The notes: generated by a model from the sequence alone, not told the origin. Numbered from the stretch's first letter, positions 1 to 8,509 are shown. The stretch: DNA of 64,000 nt from Crystallibacter permensis (GCF_025960875.1 NZ_JAODLR010000006.1:124001-188000), one strand, 5' to 3'. A program made the numbers and translations.

Positions 1-739
1 TCTCGTTGTCGAGCAGGAACGCTCCTTCCTCGCGGCGGAGGCCGGTTGCGGCGAGCAGCAGCCCGTAGACGTAATCCCGTTCCGGTGCGGCGGGGCGGGA
101 CTCCGCGTCGGATCCATCGCCGCGCAGTCCCGCAGCCAGGAAGTGCGCAGTCTGTGCAGCCGTCAGGAAACGCGCCTGCCGGTCTTTCCGTTTTCCCGAT
201 GTGAGCGTATTCCGGCCGGCCCAGAAGGGAAACGGGTTGGCCTTGATCCAGCCCATGGCCGTGGCATAGCGGAAGAAGGAGGACAGGCAGCCCAGTTCGG
301 TGTCGAGGGTGGTGAACTCGACGGTACCTTGGCGGCTGTCCCGGTAACCCACGAGGTCCTTACGGGTCGTGTGGATCAGGTCGATCTTCGGCTCGCCATT
401 GTCTGCCAGCCAGTCCTCGACCGGCTGGCCGGCCAGTTCGGCAAGTCTTTGTGCCCGCTGCCGGCGGAGATAACGCAGCAGCCGCGCCAGATGGTAGACG
501 TGGAAGCGGCGCATGTTGGTCAGGTCGAAGGCGTTCTGTTCGTGGGCGTCGAGCAGGTACTGGTTGAGGTAGCGGCAGCCGGTGGCGCCGCCGTCGTCGT
601 CCACGACGAACGGGAAGCCGTCCGGCAGCCCCCGCTCGTCGAAGACCGAACATGCCTGGGAAACGTCGAAGGCCTGCCCCTCGGGAAGGGACAGGCCTTC
701 GATACCCAGCCGATGCCGGTCGATAACCACGGTCCTCAC
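1..739 (-). CDS. Tyrosine recombinase (phage/ICE-type integrase), 3' part beyond left edge
   Basis: An open minus-strand frame runs 246 codons from GTG at 739 off the left edge. A GGGGAGG ribosome binding site sits five bases before the GTG. The translation has the tyrosine-recombinase layout: an N-terminal region, a core-binding domain (about residues 125-170, with a segment ending in GWIKANPF), then the start of the catalytic domain with the box ATGLRREE near residue 235, which holds the first catalytic arginine. The other catalytic residues (HxxR, Tyr) would lie outside the window. The start lies 115 bp beyond the 3' end of ssrA and the gene reads away from it, the usual geometry of an element integrated at the tmRNA gene. 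Such enzymes catalyse site-specific integration and excision between attP and attB. The family call is firm; the element type (prophage, ICE or satellite) cannot be told. Confidence 0.88.
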   Translation of the reverse strand, partial: MRTVVIDRHRLGIEGLSLPEGQAFDVSQACSVFDERGLPDGFPFVVDDDGGATGCRYLNQYLLDAHEQNAFDLTNMRRFHVYHLARLLRYLRRQRAQRLAELAGQPVEDWLADNGEPKIDLIHTTRKDLVGYRDSRQGTVEFTTLDTELGCLSSFFRYATAMGWIKANPFPFWAGRNTLTSGKRKDRQARFLTAAQTAHFLAAGLRGDGSDAESRPAAPERDYVYGLLLAATGLRREEGAFLLDNE

Positions 740-791
740 TGCTGCCTCCCCTCGATGGCCCCGATGACTAACCGGTGGCACCTCTCGTGTG

Positions 792-837
792 GAAGACACT
801 AACAGACCGCCTGCGATACAGGGAGTGAGAAGACACT
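792..837. repeat. Pair of 9-bp direct repeats, possible integrase arm sites
   Basis: GAAGACACT occurs at 792-800 and again at 829-837, 37 bp apart, in the 114-bp gap between the integrase start and the 3' end of ssrA. Direct repeats beside an att core are typical of integrase arm-binding or excisionase sites. That role is inferred from position only. Confidence 0.4.
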
Positions 838-853
838 TCCTGAATCTCATCCG

Positions 854-1220
854 TGGAGATGGGGGGAATTGAACCCCCGTCCGATGTTGCGTTGCCAGGA
901 CTTCTCCGGGCGCAGTTTGCTTCGGGATTTCTCGGCCCCAGCCATCCTGCAAACAAGTGGCTGACCCGGGCCCAGCCGTCTAAAAGTCCCGGACACTCCA
1001 ACGGCGAAAGTGTCCAGCAGTGGCCCTCTAAATGACGCCAGAAACCGGGTCGAGAGCGTACCCGGGCTGACGGACTATGCCCGCTGCTTAGGCAGCGAGA
1101 GCGAAGTCGTGCTGTTTAGAATCAGCAGTTATTTTTTTGCAGAGAGCGTTAACGAGATAGCCCTGCATCCTCGGCCCGCTTCTCCTGGCGCGACTAACAT
1201 CGTCGAAACCTGTCATCCCC
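854..1220 (-). ncRNA. ssrA: tmRNA (transfer-messenger RNA)
   Basis: The RNA rescues stalled ribosomes with SmpB by adding a degradation tag. The 5' end reads GGGGATGACAGGTTTCGACG (from 1220) and pairs with the 3' end ATCTCCA (860-854), preceded by a T-loop with GGTTCAATTCC. The tag reading frame gives ADSKQHDFALAA followed by TAA, very close to the mycobacterial tag ADSHQRDYALAA, with GCT as the likely resume codon. After the discriminator A the genome reads CGG, so the terminal CCA is not encoded and must be added by the CCA-adding enzyme. Its partner smpB lies upstream on the same strand. An integrase gene starts just downstream. Confidence 0.95.
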
Positions 1221-1349
1221 ATATTGAATTACCAAACCGGTTCACACCGGACTATCTATTCTAACCACAACATCGGCGAATGTATTCCCCGAGGTCCCTG
1301 GTGTTTTGTGGCCCTCCGGCCGCGGGCTGATTTGCGCTGTATTTAAGTT

Positions 1350-1376
1350 CGTCAGCGGCCGCCGCGACCGCTGACG
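1350..1376. other. Inverted repeat (9-bp stem, 9-nt loop)
   Basis: CGTCAGCGG at 1350-1358 is matched by CCGCTGACG at 1368-1376. There is no T-tract on either side, so it may be a weak terminator or a protein-binding palindrome. It lies between the ssrA 5' end and the gene relic at 1405. The rest of 1221-1404 holds the unassigned ssrA promoter and nothing else I can name. Confidence 0.4.
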
Positions 1377-1404
1377 GCCTCCTCGCTGAGCCCAGGAGCT
1401 TCTC

Positions 1405-1627
1405 ATGCTTGCGTTCGGGATCGACGAAGAATTTCTGCTGATGGATCCTGCTACAGGACGGCCCCGTCTGGAGGGCCGCAGATCCCTGCCCGGCTGTCCC
1501 TGCGGAGGGACCTGGCAGGGGCCGCTACTCAGCTTGGTTCTTGGCGGCCGGCATCGGATCCATCTTCGATCCGGGCAACACGCCAGCGGTCGTCACACAT
1601 AGCGAAGCTACCAGGGCACGCTCCTGA
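1405..1627 (+). pseudogene. Relic of a YbdK-type carboxylate-amine ligase (glutamate-cysteine ligase 2 family)
   Basis: An intact AGGAG site (1394-1398) precedes ATG 1405. The first residues, AFGIDEEFLLMDPATGRPRL, closely match the N-terminus of the YbdK/EgtA-like ligase family (GxEEEFxLvDPxTG). After about 22 codons the similarity leaves the frame. A second frame gives LRRDLAGAATQLGS, like the helix after the family's early active-site loop. A third gives LAAGIGSIFDPGNTPAVVT and ends at 1627, resembling the family's AAGTxPxxxPG...VT segment. The normal length is about 370 residues, so this is a frameshifted and internally deleted remnant. It lies between ssrA and smpB, where an intact gene is not required. 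The family match is from memory of motifs. Confidence 0.5.
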
Positions 1628-1637
1628 TGAACGCCGA

Positions 1638-2114
1638 TCAGGCAGAACGGCGGTTGCGCTCACGCATGACACGCAGCGCTTCGCGCTTGTCCTGCTGTTC
1701 GCGCAATGTCTGACGCTTGTCGTAGTCCTTCTTGCCTCGGGCGATCGCAATTTCGACCTTGGCCCGCCCATCATTGAAGTAAAGCTGAAGCGGCACAATT
1801 GTGAAGCCTGATTCGCGGATCTTGTGTGAGATCTTGTTCAGCTCTTCGCGGTGCAGCAGGAGTTTCCGCCGACGCCGGGCAGAGTGATTGGTCCAGCTGC
1901 CATTGAGATACTCCGGGATATAGACGGCTTCCAGATACAGCTCATCGTTATAGAAAACGCAAAATCCGTCTACGAGGGATGCTCTGCCCTCGCGCAGCGA
2001 TTTGACCTCGGTTCCCATGAGCGCCATGCCGGCCTCAAAGGTATCCATAATGTGATAGTCATGCCGGGCCTTGCGATTGGTGGCCACTACCTTCCGGCCA
2101 CTTTCCCTGGGCAC
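1638..2114 (-). CDS. smpB: SsrA-binding protein SmpB
   Basis: This 158-residue protein is full length for SmpB, the RNA-binding partner that loads tmRNA into stalled ribosomes. It has the N-terminal ATNRKARHDYHI segment, the OB-fold hallmark GTEVKSLREGRASL, and the basic C-terminal tail rich in Lys and Arg (KKDYDKRQTLREQ) that probes the empty mRNA channel. It starts with GTG at 2114, with AAGGAG seven bases upstream. It sits downstream of the M23 hydrolase gene on the same strand, with ssrA further downstream, so the trans-translation pair is kept together. The order ftsE-ftsX-...-smpB is also seen in mycobacteria. Confidence 0.97.
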   Translation of the reverse strand: MPRESGRKVVATNRKARHDYHIMDTFEAGMALMGTEVKSLREGRASLVDGFCVFYNDELYLEAVYIPEYLNGSWTNHSARRRRKLLLHREELNKISHKIRESGFTIVPLQLYFNDGRAKVEIAIARGKKDYDKRQTLREQQDKREALRVMRERNRRSA

Positions 2115-2190
2115 GGGGCGACTCCTTCTGGTTCAAATCCTCTTAGGTGGAAACACCTAGTATACCGGCGCGGGACAAATCCCTCGTGGG

Positions 2191-3666
2191 CTACAGCAGA
2201 CCCATGGGGTTGACCAGCGAGCCGTTCAGGATGGTTTCAAAGTGTAGATGGCATCCAGTCGAGTTGCCGGTTGTTCCAACGTAACCGATGACATCCCCTT
2301 GGCTGACCCTCTGGCCAACGGACACGGCGGACCGCGTTAAGTGGAAGTAGTTCGTTGCCAAGGCACTGCCCGAAACCACCCCGTGGCTGATCACCACCAT
2401 GTTTCCGGCGGCACCGCCCCACCCGGATGTCCATACTTCGCCGCTGGCAGGCGCGCGCACCGGGGTCCCGCAGGCTGACCCATAGTCCAGTCCGGTGTGC
2501 ATGTAACCGCCGGAACCGCCAAAATCGATCGTCCCGGCGGGTGTAGCCCTCCATCCGTATCCGGAGGTCACCGGGCCGGACACCGGCGAGGCGAGACCAA
2601 ACGAGGACGACTCGCTCGGCGCGGCGGGCGGCGGTTCGACCGTGGGTACAATCTGCGGGACCGGCTGGTTGGCTGCCGCGGCAGCCGCCTTCGCGGCCTT
2701 GATCCGCGCCTGTTCCTTCTCCCAGGCCGCTTGGGCCGCCTTGCGCTCGGCTTCTTCCTTCTTGCGGCGCTCTTCGGCTTCGCGCCGGAGCCTTTCCTGC
2801 CGTTCGGCGATATCCGCCTGCACCTGCTGGTGCTGTTCTTCGACCTCAGCCAGCTGCTGCTGGATCTTCGGTTTCTGGGCCTGCAGTTTGTCCGAAAGGG
2901 CAGAGGTATCCGCGATCAGCGCGTCCACCTTCTCCTTCTCCGCTGCGGCCTCATCGCGGGCAGCCTGCTCGGCAGCCAATGCCTCTTCGGCCTGCTGCTT
3001 GAGGTCCCGGATTTCTTCCTCGACCGCCTCGAGGCGGGCCTTCGAGTTCACGTTCGTGGCGTTCTGCTGGGAAAGCTTGTTCAATGCGGCGTTCTGGCTG
3101 CGCAGGGCCTGGTCCGCCAGACCGATTGTATCGGCCAGGCCGGAATCACCCTCAGAGCCAAAGAAGAGCGTCAGGTTAGACGGGACTCCGCCCTGCTTGT
3201 AGGCCTGGGTGGCAATCTGCCCTATGACTTCCCGGGTTTCAGCGAGCTCTTCCTTGTCGTCATCGAGCTGCTTATTGATGTTGTCCTTGGTCTGCAGCGC
3301 CATGTCCACACGCTGGGCCAGAGCGGCGACCTTGTTCGCCGCTTCCTCGACCCGTCCCTGCGCATCTGCCAGTTTCTGCTGGGCCGCGGGCAACTGGCTC
3401 TGGTACTCCTTGAGCTGCTTGACCGTCTCTATGATGTCGGCGTCCAGGAACTCCAGGGAATGCTCAACTTCGGCCATTTCCTGCTCGAGCGCTTCTTTGC
3501 GATCGTCCAGTTGATCCGCTTGTACCGGACCTGCGGTGCCGAGGGAAAACGCCAAGAAGGCGGCCAGCGCGGCGCTGATAATCCCCTGCGGCAGACACGA
3601 CTTCCTACCCGCGTGTAAACGGTTCACTGTCCGGTTCCCCAACCTGTTGTTCTGCTCAGTAGACAT
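2191..3666 (-). CDS. Secreted coiled-coil M23 (LytM-type) peptidoglycan endopeptidase
   Basis: The 491-residue protein has a basic N-terminus and hydrophobic signal segment (about residues 27-50, cleavage probably after VQA). A long Glu/Lys/Ala-rich coiled coil (about 52-330) and a Pro-rich linker follow, then a C-terminal M23 domain. The zinc ligands are visible: HxxxD as H390 and D394, and HLH with H475. Such enzymes cut peptide cross-links of peptidoglycan. The gene starts five bases after ftsX ends. The layout matches EnvC of E. coli and PcsB of streptococci, coiled-coil activators or hydrolases controlled by FtsEX. I infer that FtsX docks the coiled coil and gates the enzyme during septation. 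Mycobacteria use RipC (NlpC/P60) in this role. A GAAGG site lies within the ftsX end. Confidence 0.9.
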   Translation of the reverse strand: MSTEQNNRLGNRTVNRLHAGRKSCLPQGIISAALAAFLAFSLGTAGPVQADQLDDRKEALEQEMAEVEHSLEFLDADIIETVKQLKEYQSQLPAAQQKLADAQGRVEEAANKVAALAQRVDMALQTKDNINKQLDDDKEELAETREVIGQIATQAYKQGGVPSNLTLFFGSEGDSGLADTIGLADQALRSQNAALNKLSQQNATNVNSKARLEAVEEEIRDLKQQAEEALAAEQAARDEAAAEKEKVDALIADTSALSDKLQAQKPKIQQQLAEVEEQHQQVQADIAERQERLRREAEERRKKEEAERKAAQAAWEKEQARIKAAKAAAAAANQPVPQIVPTVEPPPAAPSESSSFGLASPVSGPVTSGYGWRATPAGTIDFGGSGGYMHTGLDYGSACGTPVRAPASGEVWTSGWGGAAGNMVVISHGVVSGSALATNYFHLTRSAVSVGQRVSQGDVIGYVGTTGNSTGCHLHFETILNGSLVNPMGLL

Positions 3667-3670
3667 GATT

Positions 3671-4585
3671 CTAGACCTTCAAATAGCGTCGGAGGGTAAG
3701 AAGAGAGGAAATTCCTGCCAGCACGGTACCGAGCAGGATCAGCGCAGGTGCGATCAGGAGCACCGATCCCTCCGATATGAAGGCCGTATCCGGATATTGC
3801 TGTGCAAGCCAGTCGCCGATAAAGAACCGCGCCACTGCCCACAACGTGACCGAGGCCAGCAGCGCGCCGATGACCGCGGCAATGACGCCTTCCAGCACAA
3901 ACGGCAGCTGGATCACCGCCTTCGAAGCTCCTACCAGGCGCATGATGCCCGTCTCGCGACGTCGGCTAAACGCCGAGAGACGGATGGTCGTCGCGATCAG
4001 CAGGATTGCACAGACAATCATGATGGCGGCAATACTGACCGCCACGAGTGACGCTATATTCATCACATTGAAGACCCGTTCCAGGATCTCCCGCTGGTCC
4101 ACAACGACTTCGACGCCGGGCAACGAGGAGAAGATCTCGTTAATAACCTCGTACTTTTCCGGGTCCACGAGGCTGACGCGGAAGGACTCCGGCAGCTGAT
4201 CCGCCGTTACGGAATCTACAATCGGCGAGTTTGCGAACTGGTCGCGGAAGTGTCCCAACGCGTCCTCTTGCGACTCGTACAGGTAGGTGTCCACGTACTG
4301 AGCGACAGCAGGCGAGTCAAGCGTGTTTTTGATTTCCGCCCGCTGCTCGTCAGTGACCGGCCCGGAGGCGCAGCTGGCCGCCGTCGACGTATCGACGCAG
4401 AGGAAGACCGCGACCTGGACCTTGTCGTACCAGTAGCCCTTCATCTGGTTGATCTGCAGCTGGAGCATGCCGGCGGCACCGACGAATGTCAGTGAAATGA
4501 AAGTGACCAGGATGACGGAGACGACCATGGAAAGGTTCCGGCGCAACCCCGAACCGATTTCACCGAGAATGAATGCGAGTCTCAT
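3671..4585 (-). CDS. ftsX: Cell division protein FtsX (ABC-type permease)
   Basis: FtsX is the membrane half of FtsEX, which transmits ATP hydrolysis to a cell-wall hydrolase outside the cell. At 304 residues it has the usual layout: a short cytoplasmic start, TM1 (about 18-40), a large extracellular domain (about 45-170), then three TM segments (about 172-196, 222-246, 270-297). The FtsX/MacB signature [14 protein letters not shown] follows TM2, and the protein ends in LRRYLKV. The extracellular domain has two cysteines ([14 protein letters not shown]) that may form a disulfide, inferred only. The start overlaps the ftsE stop by four bases (ATGA), so the two are translationally coupled. Confidence 0.96.
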   Translation of the reverse strand: MRLAFILGEIGSGLRRNLSMVVSVILVTFISLTFVGAAGMLQLQINQMKGYWYDKVQVAVFLCVDTSTAASCASGPVTDEQRAEIKNTLDSPAVAQYVDTYLYESQEDALGHFRDQFANSPIVDSVTADQLPESFRVSLVDPEKYEVINEIFSSLPGVEVVVDQREILERVFNVMNIASLVAVSIAAIMIVCAILLIATTIRLSAFSRRRETGIMRLVGASKAVIQLPFVLEGVIAAVIGALLASVTLWAVARFFIGDWLAQQYPDTAFISEGSVLLIAPALILLGTVLAGISSLLTLRRYLKV

Positions 4586-5283
4586 TTGTTATCACCCTGG
4601 GCGCCAATGTAGATGCCTTCGGCTTCGTCACGGACCAATACGCCGTCGACCAGCTCGATCACCCGTTTGCGCATGTCGTTCACGATCACATTGTCGTGTG
4701 TGGCCATGACCACGGTGGTGCCGTTTTGATTGATGCGGTCCAGGACCTTCATGATGCCCATCGAGGTGGTGGGATCAAGGTTTCCGGTCGGCTCGTCGGC
4801 CAGCAGGATACCCGGCTTATTCACGATCGCCCGGGCGATAGCCACACGTTGCTGTTCGCCGCCGGAGAGCTCATGGGGCATCCGGTGGTCCTTGCCTTCC
4901 AGACCGACCGTCTTGAGTACTTCGGGAACCGTCTCGCGGATCATCGCCCGGCTCTTGCCGATCACCTGCATGGCGAACGCTACGTTGCCGGCTACGGTTT
5001 TGTTCGGCAGCAGCCGGAAATCCTGGAAGACAACGCCGATGCCGCGGCGCAGCTTGGGCACCCGCCAGCTGGGAATGTTGGCGACGTTCTGGCCAGCCAC
5101 GTACACAGAGCCGCGGGTAGCCCGATCCTCCTTGAGGACCAGCCGGATGAAGGTGGACTTCCCTGACCCGGAGGCTCCGACCAGGAACGCAAAATCCCCG
5201 CGGTCCACTTCAAGGCTGACCTTGTCCAGAGCGGGTCGCGTGTTCTGGTCGTAAATCTTAGTGACGTTGTCGAATCTAATCAT
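4582..5283 (-). CDS. ftsE: Cell division ATP-binding protein FtsE
   Basis: This is the cytoplasmic ATPase of FtsEX. The 233 residues hold one ABC domain: Walker [10 protein letters not shown] (about 36-44), a Q-loop in [15 protein letters not shown], the signature [15 protein letters not shown], Walker [13 protein letters not shown] and the switch histidine in VMATHD. The typical FtsE start [11 protein letters not shown] is present. It heads the ftsE-ftsX-M23 operon, with a 635-bp gap to prfB upstream that holds only a decayed gene and probably the operon promoter. Confidence 0.97.
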   Translation of the reverse strand: MIRFDNVTKIYDQNTRPALDKVSLEVDRGDFAFLVGASGSGKSTFIRLVLKEDRATRGSVYVAGQNVANIPSWRVPKLRRGIGVVFQDFRLLPNKTVAGNVAFAMQVIGKSRAMIRETVPEVLKTVGLEGKDHRMPHELSGGEQQRVAIARAIVNKPGILLADEPTGNLDPTTSMGIMKVLDRINQNGTTVVMATHDNVIVNDMRKRVIELVDGVLVRDEAEGIYIGAQGDNK

Positions 5284-5442
5284 GACTACTTCGTGCCCAA
5301 ATACAGCTGCCGATGGCTCGGGCCTATGGTTGAAGGAAAAATCATCGGCGTTCTGACTATATGCAGTACGCCTTGGGATTTACCTGCAGGCCCCTACGGG
5401 CGTGTCGTTCAGGCAAGGCCATCGGCAGGAAGCCGACGGCGT

Positions 5443-5814
5443 TCAGCGAGCACCATCGCCAGCCGCGTTCGCCGTGGCTGCAGCAAGTGCGGGCCGGACG
5501 GCCGCAGCAACAGCGCCGGCACCTCGCGGTTCCATCACGATTGTATAGTGATTCACGTCATCCACGGTGTGCACCCTCAGCGCCGAAACCTGCCGGCCCA
5601 GGAACGCACGTAATCCGCTGTGTAGAGGGCGGCATATCCATCCATCAGCCCGCAGGAGCCCGGAGGAGCGCTGTGGGAACAGCCAGTTGCGCGAGCGCGG
5701 CAGCAGCTCCACTCCACGGCTCAGAATCCGAGGTGTCGTGGCCATGGTGTCATGGCAGGTCGCCAGTGCGTGCCCGGTCAGGTCATGATCCGCATATCCT
5801 TCCGAGCGGGTCAC
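5443..5814 (-). pseudogene. Relic of an alpha/beta-hydrolase (C-terminal part)
   Basis: A 123-codon minus-strand frame shows no conserved N-terminal domain. Its second half, with GLLRADGWICRPL, LRAFLGRQVSALRVHTV and DDVNHYTIVM, resembles the C-terminal strand, helix and catalytic His loop (D-x-NHYT) of actinobacterial alpha/beta hydrolases. The nucleophile elbow (GxSxG) and oxyanion parts are missing, and a whole enzyme would need about 250 residues. I read it as the tail of a degraded hydrolase gene. The rest of the ftsE-prfB gap (5284-5442 and 5815-5918) shows no gene. It could still be a short translated ORF of unknown role. Confidence 0.4.
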
Positions 5815-5918
5815 GGATGTACTGCCCGACCTTAAAGCATCCGGGCAACAAGCAACACGGACCGTCCCTTGACAGGGTGGCCCGGATTTCTTAGCGGTAA
5901 GTCGTAGTGCGGCCGGAC

Positions 5919-7034
5919 CTATTCCGCCGCGTTTCGCGTGTTCGCGCGCCAGCGGATACCCGCGTCGATAAAGTCATCGATCTCGCCGTCGAATACGGCA
6001 GAGGTATTGCCGACTTCGTGTTCCGTTCGCAAGTCTTTGACCATCTGGTACGGGTTGAGCACGTAGGAACGCATCTGGTCGCCCCAGGAGGCCTTGACGT
6101 CCCCGGCAAGGGCCTTCTTCTCCGCGTTTTGCTGCTCCTTTTTCAGCAGCAGCAGCCGGGATTGCAACACCCGAAGCGCGGCGGCGCGGTTCTGGATCTG
6201 TGATTTCTCGTTCTGCATTGAGACGACGATGCCGGTGGGAAGGTGCGTCAGCCGCACGGCCGAGTCCGTTGTGTTCACCGATTGCCCGCCCGGTCCGGAG
6301 GAGCGGAAAACGTCAACCTTGATCTCGTTGTCCGGAATATCGATGGAGTCCGTCTGCTCGATCAGCGGGATTACCTCGACCGCGGCAAAGGACGTCTGGC
6401 GCCGGCCTTGGTTGTCGAAAGGACTGATCCGCACCAAACGATGGGTGCCTGCTTCGACCGATAAGGTACCGAAGGCGTAAGGCGCTTTGACTTCGAACGT
6501 CGCCGACTTCAGCCCTGCTTCCTCGGCATAGGAGGTGTCCAGTACCGACGTGGCGTACCCGTGGCGCTCTGCCCAGCGCAGATACAAGCGCATAAGCATT
6601 TCCGCGAAATCCGCTGCGTCAACACCGCCGGCACCAGCGCGGATGGTGACAACGGCTTCCCGCTCGTCGTACTCGCCCGAGAGCAAGGTAACGACTTCGA
6701 GCTGGGCGAGCGCCTTTTTCAATGCCGCCAGCTCATTGGCTGCCTCCGTCATGGAGTCGGCATCGTCCTCGCCCTGGCCCAGCTCAACGAGCACCTCCAG
6801 GTCGTCGATCCGTGCCTCGAGTTTTTCCAGCCGCTCAAGATCGGACTGGCGGTGCGAGAGCTTGGAGGTGATCTGCTGGGCTGCGGCGGGATCGTCCCAG
6901 AGATCGGGCACTCCGGCCTGCTCGCTCAGCTCAGCGATGTCCTTGCGGATGGTTTCGACATCGGTGACTGCCTCGATGGAGTCATATGTGGCGCGCAGGG
7001 CGCGGATTTCTGCGGGAAAGTCGATCTCAGCCAT
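5919..7034 (-). CDS. prfB: Peptide chain release factor 2
   Basis: RF2 reads UGA and UAA stop codons and triggers peptide release. The 371-residue protein carries the RF2 tripeptide SPF (residues 204-206, in [10 protein letters not shown]) and the catalytic GGQ (249-251, in [14 protein letters not shown]). It is a single uninterrupted frame, so the autoregulatory +1 frameshift found near codon 26 of E. coli prfB is absent. The start [10 protein letters not shown] is typical for actinobacteria. It lies upstream of ftsE on the same strand, as in mycobacteria, and downstream of the tad operon. Confidence 0.97.
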   Translation of the reverse strand: MAEIDFPAEIRALRATYDSIEAVTDVETIRKDIAELSEQAGVPDLWDDPAAAQQITSKLSHRQSDLERLEKLEARIDDLEVLVELGQGEDDADSMTEAANELAALKKALAQLEVVTLLSGEYDEREAVVTIRAGAGGVDAADFAEMLMRLYLRWAERHGYATSVLDTSYAEEAGLKSATFEVKAPYAFGTLSVEAGTHRLVRISPFDNQGRRQTSFAAVEVIPLIEQTDSIDIPDNEIKVDVFRSSGPGGQSVNTTDSAVRLTHLPTGIVVSMQNEKSQIQNRAAALRVLQSRLLLLKKEQQNAEKKALAGDVKASWGDQMRSYVLNPYQMVKDLRTEHEVGNTSAVFDGEIDDFIDAGIRWRANTRNAAE

Positions 7035-7116
7035 GGTTCTCCAAGCCTACGCCATGGTGGGAACACCCTTGCGCTTCCTGCCGCTAAGCATCCGCCCCGG
7101 CGCTGGCACTCGCGTC

Positions 7117-7626
7117 TCAGCGGCGCAACTCCGAACGGGCATCGCTGGACACGGTGATCAGCACTCCGTCCGGAACCAGGAAATTCACCATCGGGGGGTG
7201 CACTACGGCGGACAGGACAACGTGGGCAGTCCGGCTCTCAGGCGAGCCGGTGCCGGGACTGATGGACAGACTGGTGAATCTGCCCGCAGCACCGGTGTCG
7301 GCAAGGTAGCGTTGGACGGCGCTGTAAACGGTCCCGTCGCTCAAGGTCGGAACGGGAGCCCCGGCAGAGCCTTGAACATCAGCCAACGCAAAAGTGTCAG
7401 CTGCGGCCAAGGAAGCTCCGTCCGCCACCGAGAGCAACTTTTTACGCTCAACGTACACGGCGGACGCAGCCATGACCACAGTGAGTATCAGCAGGCTCAG
7501 CATCACAAATCCGATGATCAGTACCGCTACCTGTCCGTCATCGTCCCGCGCCTTCCGCCCGATACGGGTCAGGCCGGTTGGTGTAAGGGCCCTGACGGGT
7601 CGCCGCATGGCTCCCGGCGTTTTCAT
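7117..7626 (-). CDS. TadG-like pilus assembly protein (putative)
   Basis: This is the last gene of the tad operon. The frame is open further upstream, but ATG 7626 overlaps the stop of the previous gene as ATGA and begins MKTPGAMRRPV, so it is chosen. The 169-residue product has the TadG-type N-terminus: a basic stretch, DDGQVAVLIIGFVMLSLL, one transmembrane helix (about 25-50), then YVERKKLLSVADGASLAAAD, the usual segment after the helix. The remainder is extracytoplasmic. The family is thought to be a minor pilin or anchor in Tad/Flp systems. The helix and context support the call; the C-terminal half is not diagnostic. Confidence 0.75.
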   Translation of the reverse strand: MKTPGAMRRPVRALTPTGLTRIGRKARDDDGQVAVLIIGFVMLSLLILTVVMAASAVYVERKKLLSVADGASLAAADTFALADVQGSAGAPVPTLSDGTVYSAVQRYLADTGAAGRFTSLSISPGTGSPESRTAHVVLSAVVHPPMVNFLVPDGVLITVSSDARSELRR

Positions 7627-8117
7627 CCGTAACGCTCGACGATCTGGGTCGCGGTGGAAGTCACCGTGGCGAAGGACAAGTCCAAACCCGACGTCAGCGG
7701 CAACGGAACCTCCAGAGAGACGTTCACGGTCACGGTTGAACCGGGATCGAGGCATGCGCCGCCGCCGCAGCTGATAGCCATCCCGAGATCGCCGGGTCCG
7801 AAGCCGAAATCCTGTACGGAAAGCAGCGCTGCCTGTTCAGCCTGGCCATGAGCGGCTGCAGGGGTGTCTGCCGCGACGAAAACCTTGGCTGCATGGTCGG
7901 CCGCGCTAACGACGGCGAAGGAACCGCCCTGAACCTGGGCCACTGCGATGACGAAGTAGACCACAGGTACCAGCAGCAGTGCGCCAAGGAAGACGAACTC
8001 CACCACAGCGCTGCCCCGCGCCGCAGGATCATCAGGACCCGCCGCCGCTGCCAAGCGCCGGCGAAGTTCGACCAGTGACCTGGACGGCCGGTATTTGCTA
8101 CCGCGACAGTGCCGCAT
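7623..8117 (-). CDS. TadE-like pseudopilin (second copy)
   Basis: The 164-residue product has a basic cytoplasmic leader, then RGSAVVEFVFLGALLLVPVV, the TadE hallmark: a Gly before the cleavage point, Glu at +5 and a hydrophobic helix. A probable disulfide pair, SCGGGACL, lies in the extracytoplasmic part. TadE proteins are minor pseudopilins processed by the Tad prepilin peptidase. A strong GGAGG-type site precedes ATG 8117. The gene start overlaps the end of the upstream tadE-like gene, and its stop overlaps the tadG-like start. Confidence 0.8.
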   Translation of the reverse strand: MRHCRGSKYRPSRSLVELRRRLAAAAGPDDPAARGSAVVEFVFLGALLLVPVVYFVIAVAQVQGGSFAVVSAADHAAKVFVAADTPAAAHGQAEQAALLSVQDFGFGPGDLGMAISCGGGACLDPGSTVTVNVSLEVPLPLTSGLDLSFATVTSTATQIVERYG

Positions 8118-8508
8118 GGCCCTCCACCTCCAATCGGCCTGCAGGACCCACCAGTCCGACCGCCGGCAACGGAGCGTTCACCGTCACGCGAAGCGTCCTG
8201 ATTCCACCACGCTGGATCTCTTCCACCTGGACGTCCGCGGCATAGTCAGAGTTAAGGGAACCCGTAATCAGGGACACCGTGCGGCCGCGGGCGTCTTCTG
8301 GTCCACGATCTGCCAAAGCGCCGTAGCGGGCACCGGAACCAGCAGCATCGATCAGAGTGTTGCGGACATGCAGAACAAGAGCCAACTGCATGATCGAGAC
8401 GAAAATCAGCGTCAGGACCCCGCCGACCAGCACGAAGTCCACGGCGGCTGAGCCGCGCTCAGAACGAAGTCTGACCGGAGCGCGCAGCAGCATTATCAGG
8501 TGGCGCAT
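8098..8508 (-). CDS. TadE-like pseudopilin (first copy)
   Basis: The 136-residue protein from ATG 8508 has the leader segment ERGSAAVDFVLVGGVLTLIF, with Asp in place of the usual Glu at +5, followed by a helix and an extracytoplasmic domain. I prefer ATG 8508 because it lies one base after the stop of the pilin-like gene, which suggests coupled translation. An upstream in-frame start at 8571 would overlap that gene. It probably acts with the second TadE-like protein and the pilin in fibre assembly. Confidence 0.78.
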   Translation of the reverse strand: MRHLIMLLRAPVRLRSERGSAAVDFVLVGGVLTLIFVSIMQLALVLHVRNTLIDAAGSGARYGALADRGPEDARGRTVSLITGSLNSDYAADVQVEEIQRGGIRTLRVTVNAPLPAVGLVGPAGRLEVEGHAALSR

Positions 8509-8509
8509 A

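Noticed and set aside
143-802. Plus-strand open frame of 219 codons at the left edge
   Set aside because: It is antisense to the integrase, has no recognisable domain and no good start context; the minus-strand integrase frame is clearly coding.
2144-2159. TAGGTG/CACCTA hairpin upstream of smpB
   Set aside because: Only a 6-bp stem with a GAAA loop and no T-tract. It could be chance; no role is supported.
2497-3618. Plus-strand open frame of 373 codons over the M23 hydrolase gene
   Set aside because: It mirrors the coiled-coil coding sequence, a known source of long antisense frames in high-GC DNA, and lacks domain signals.
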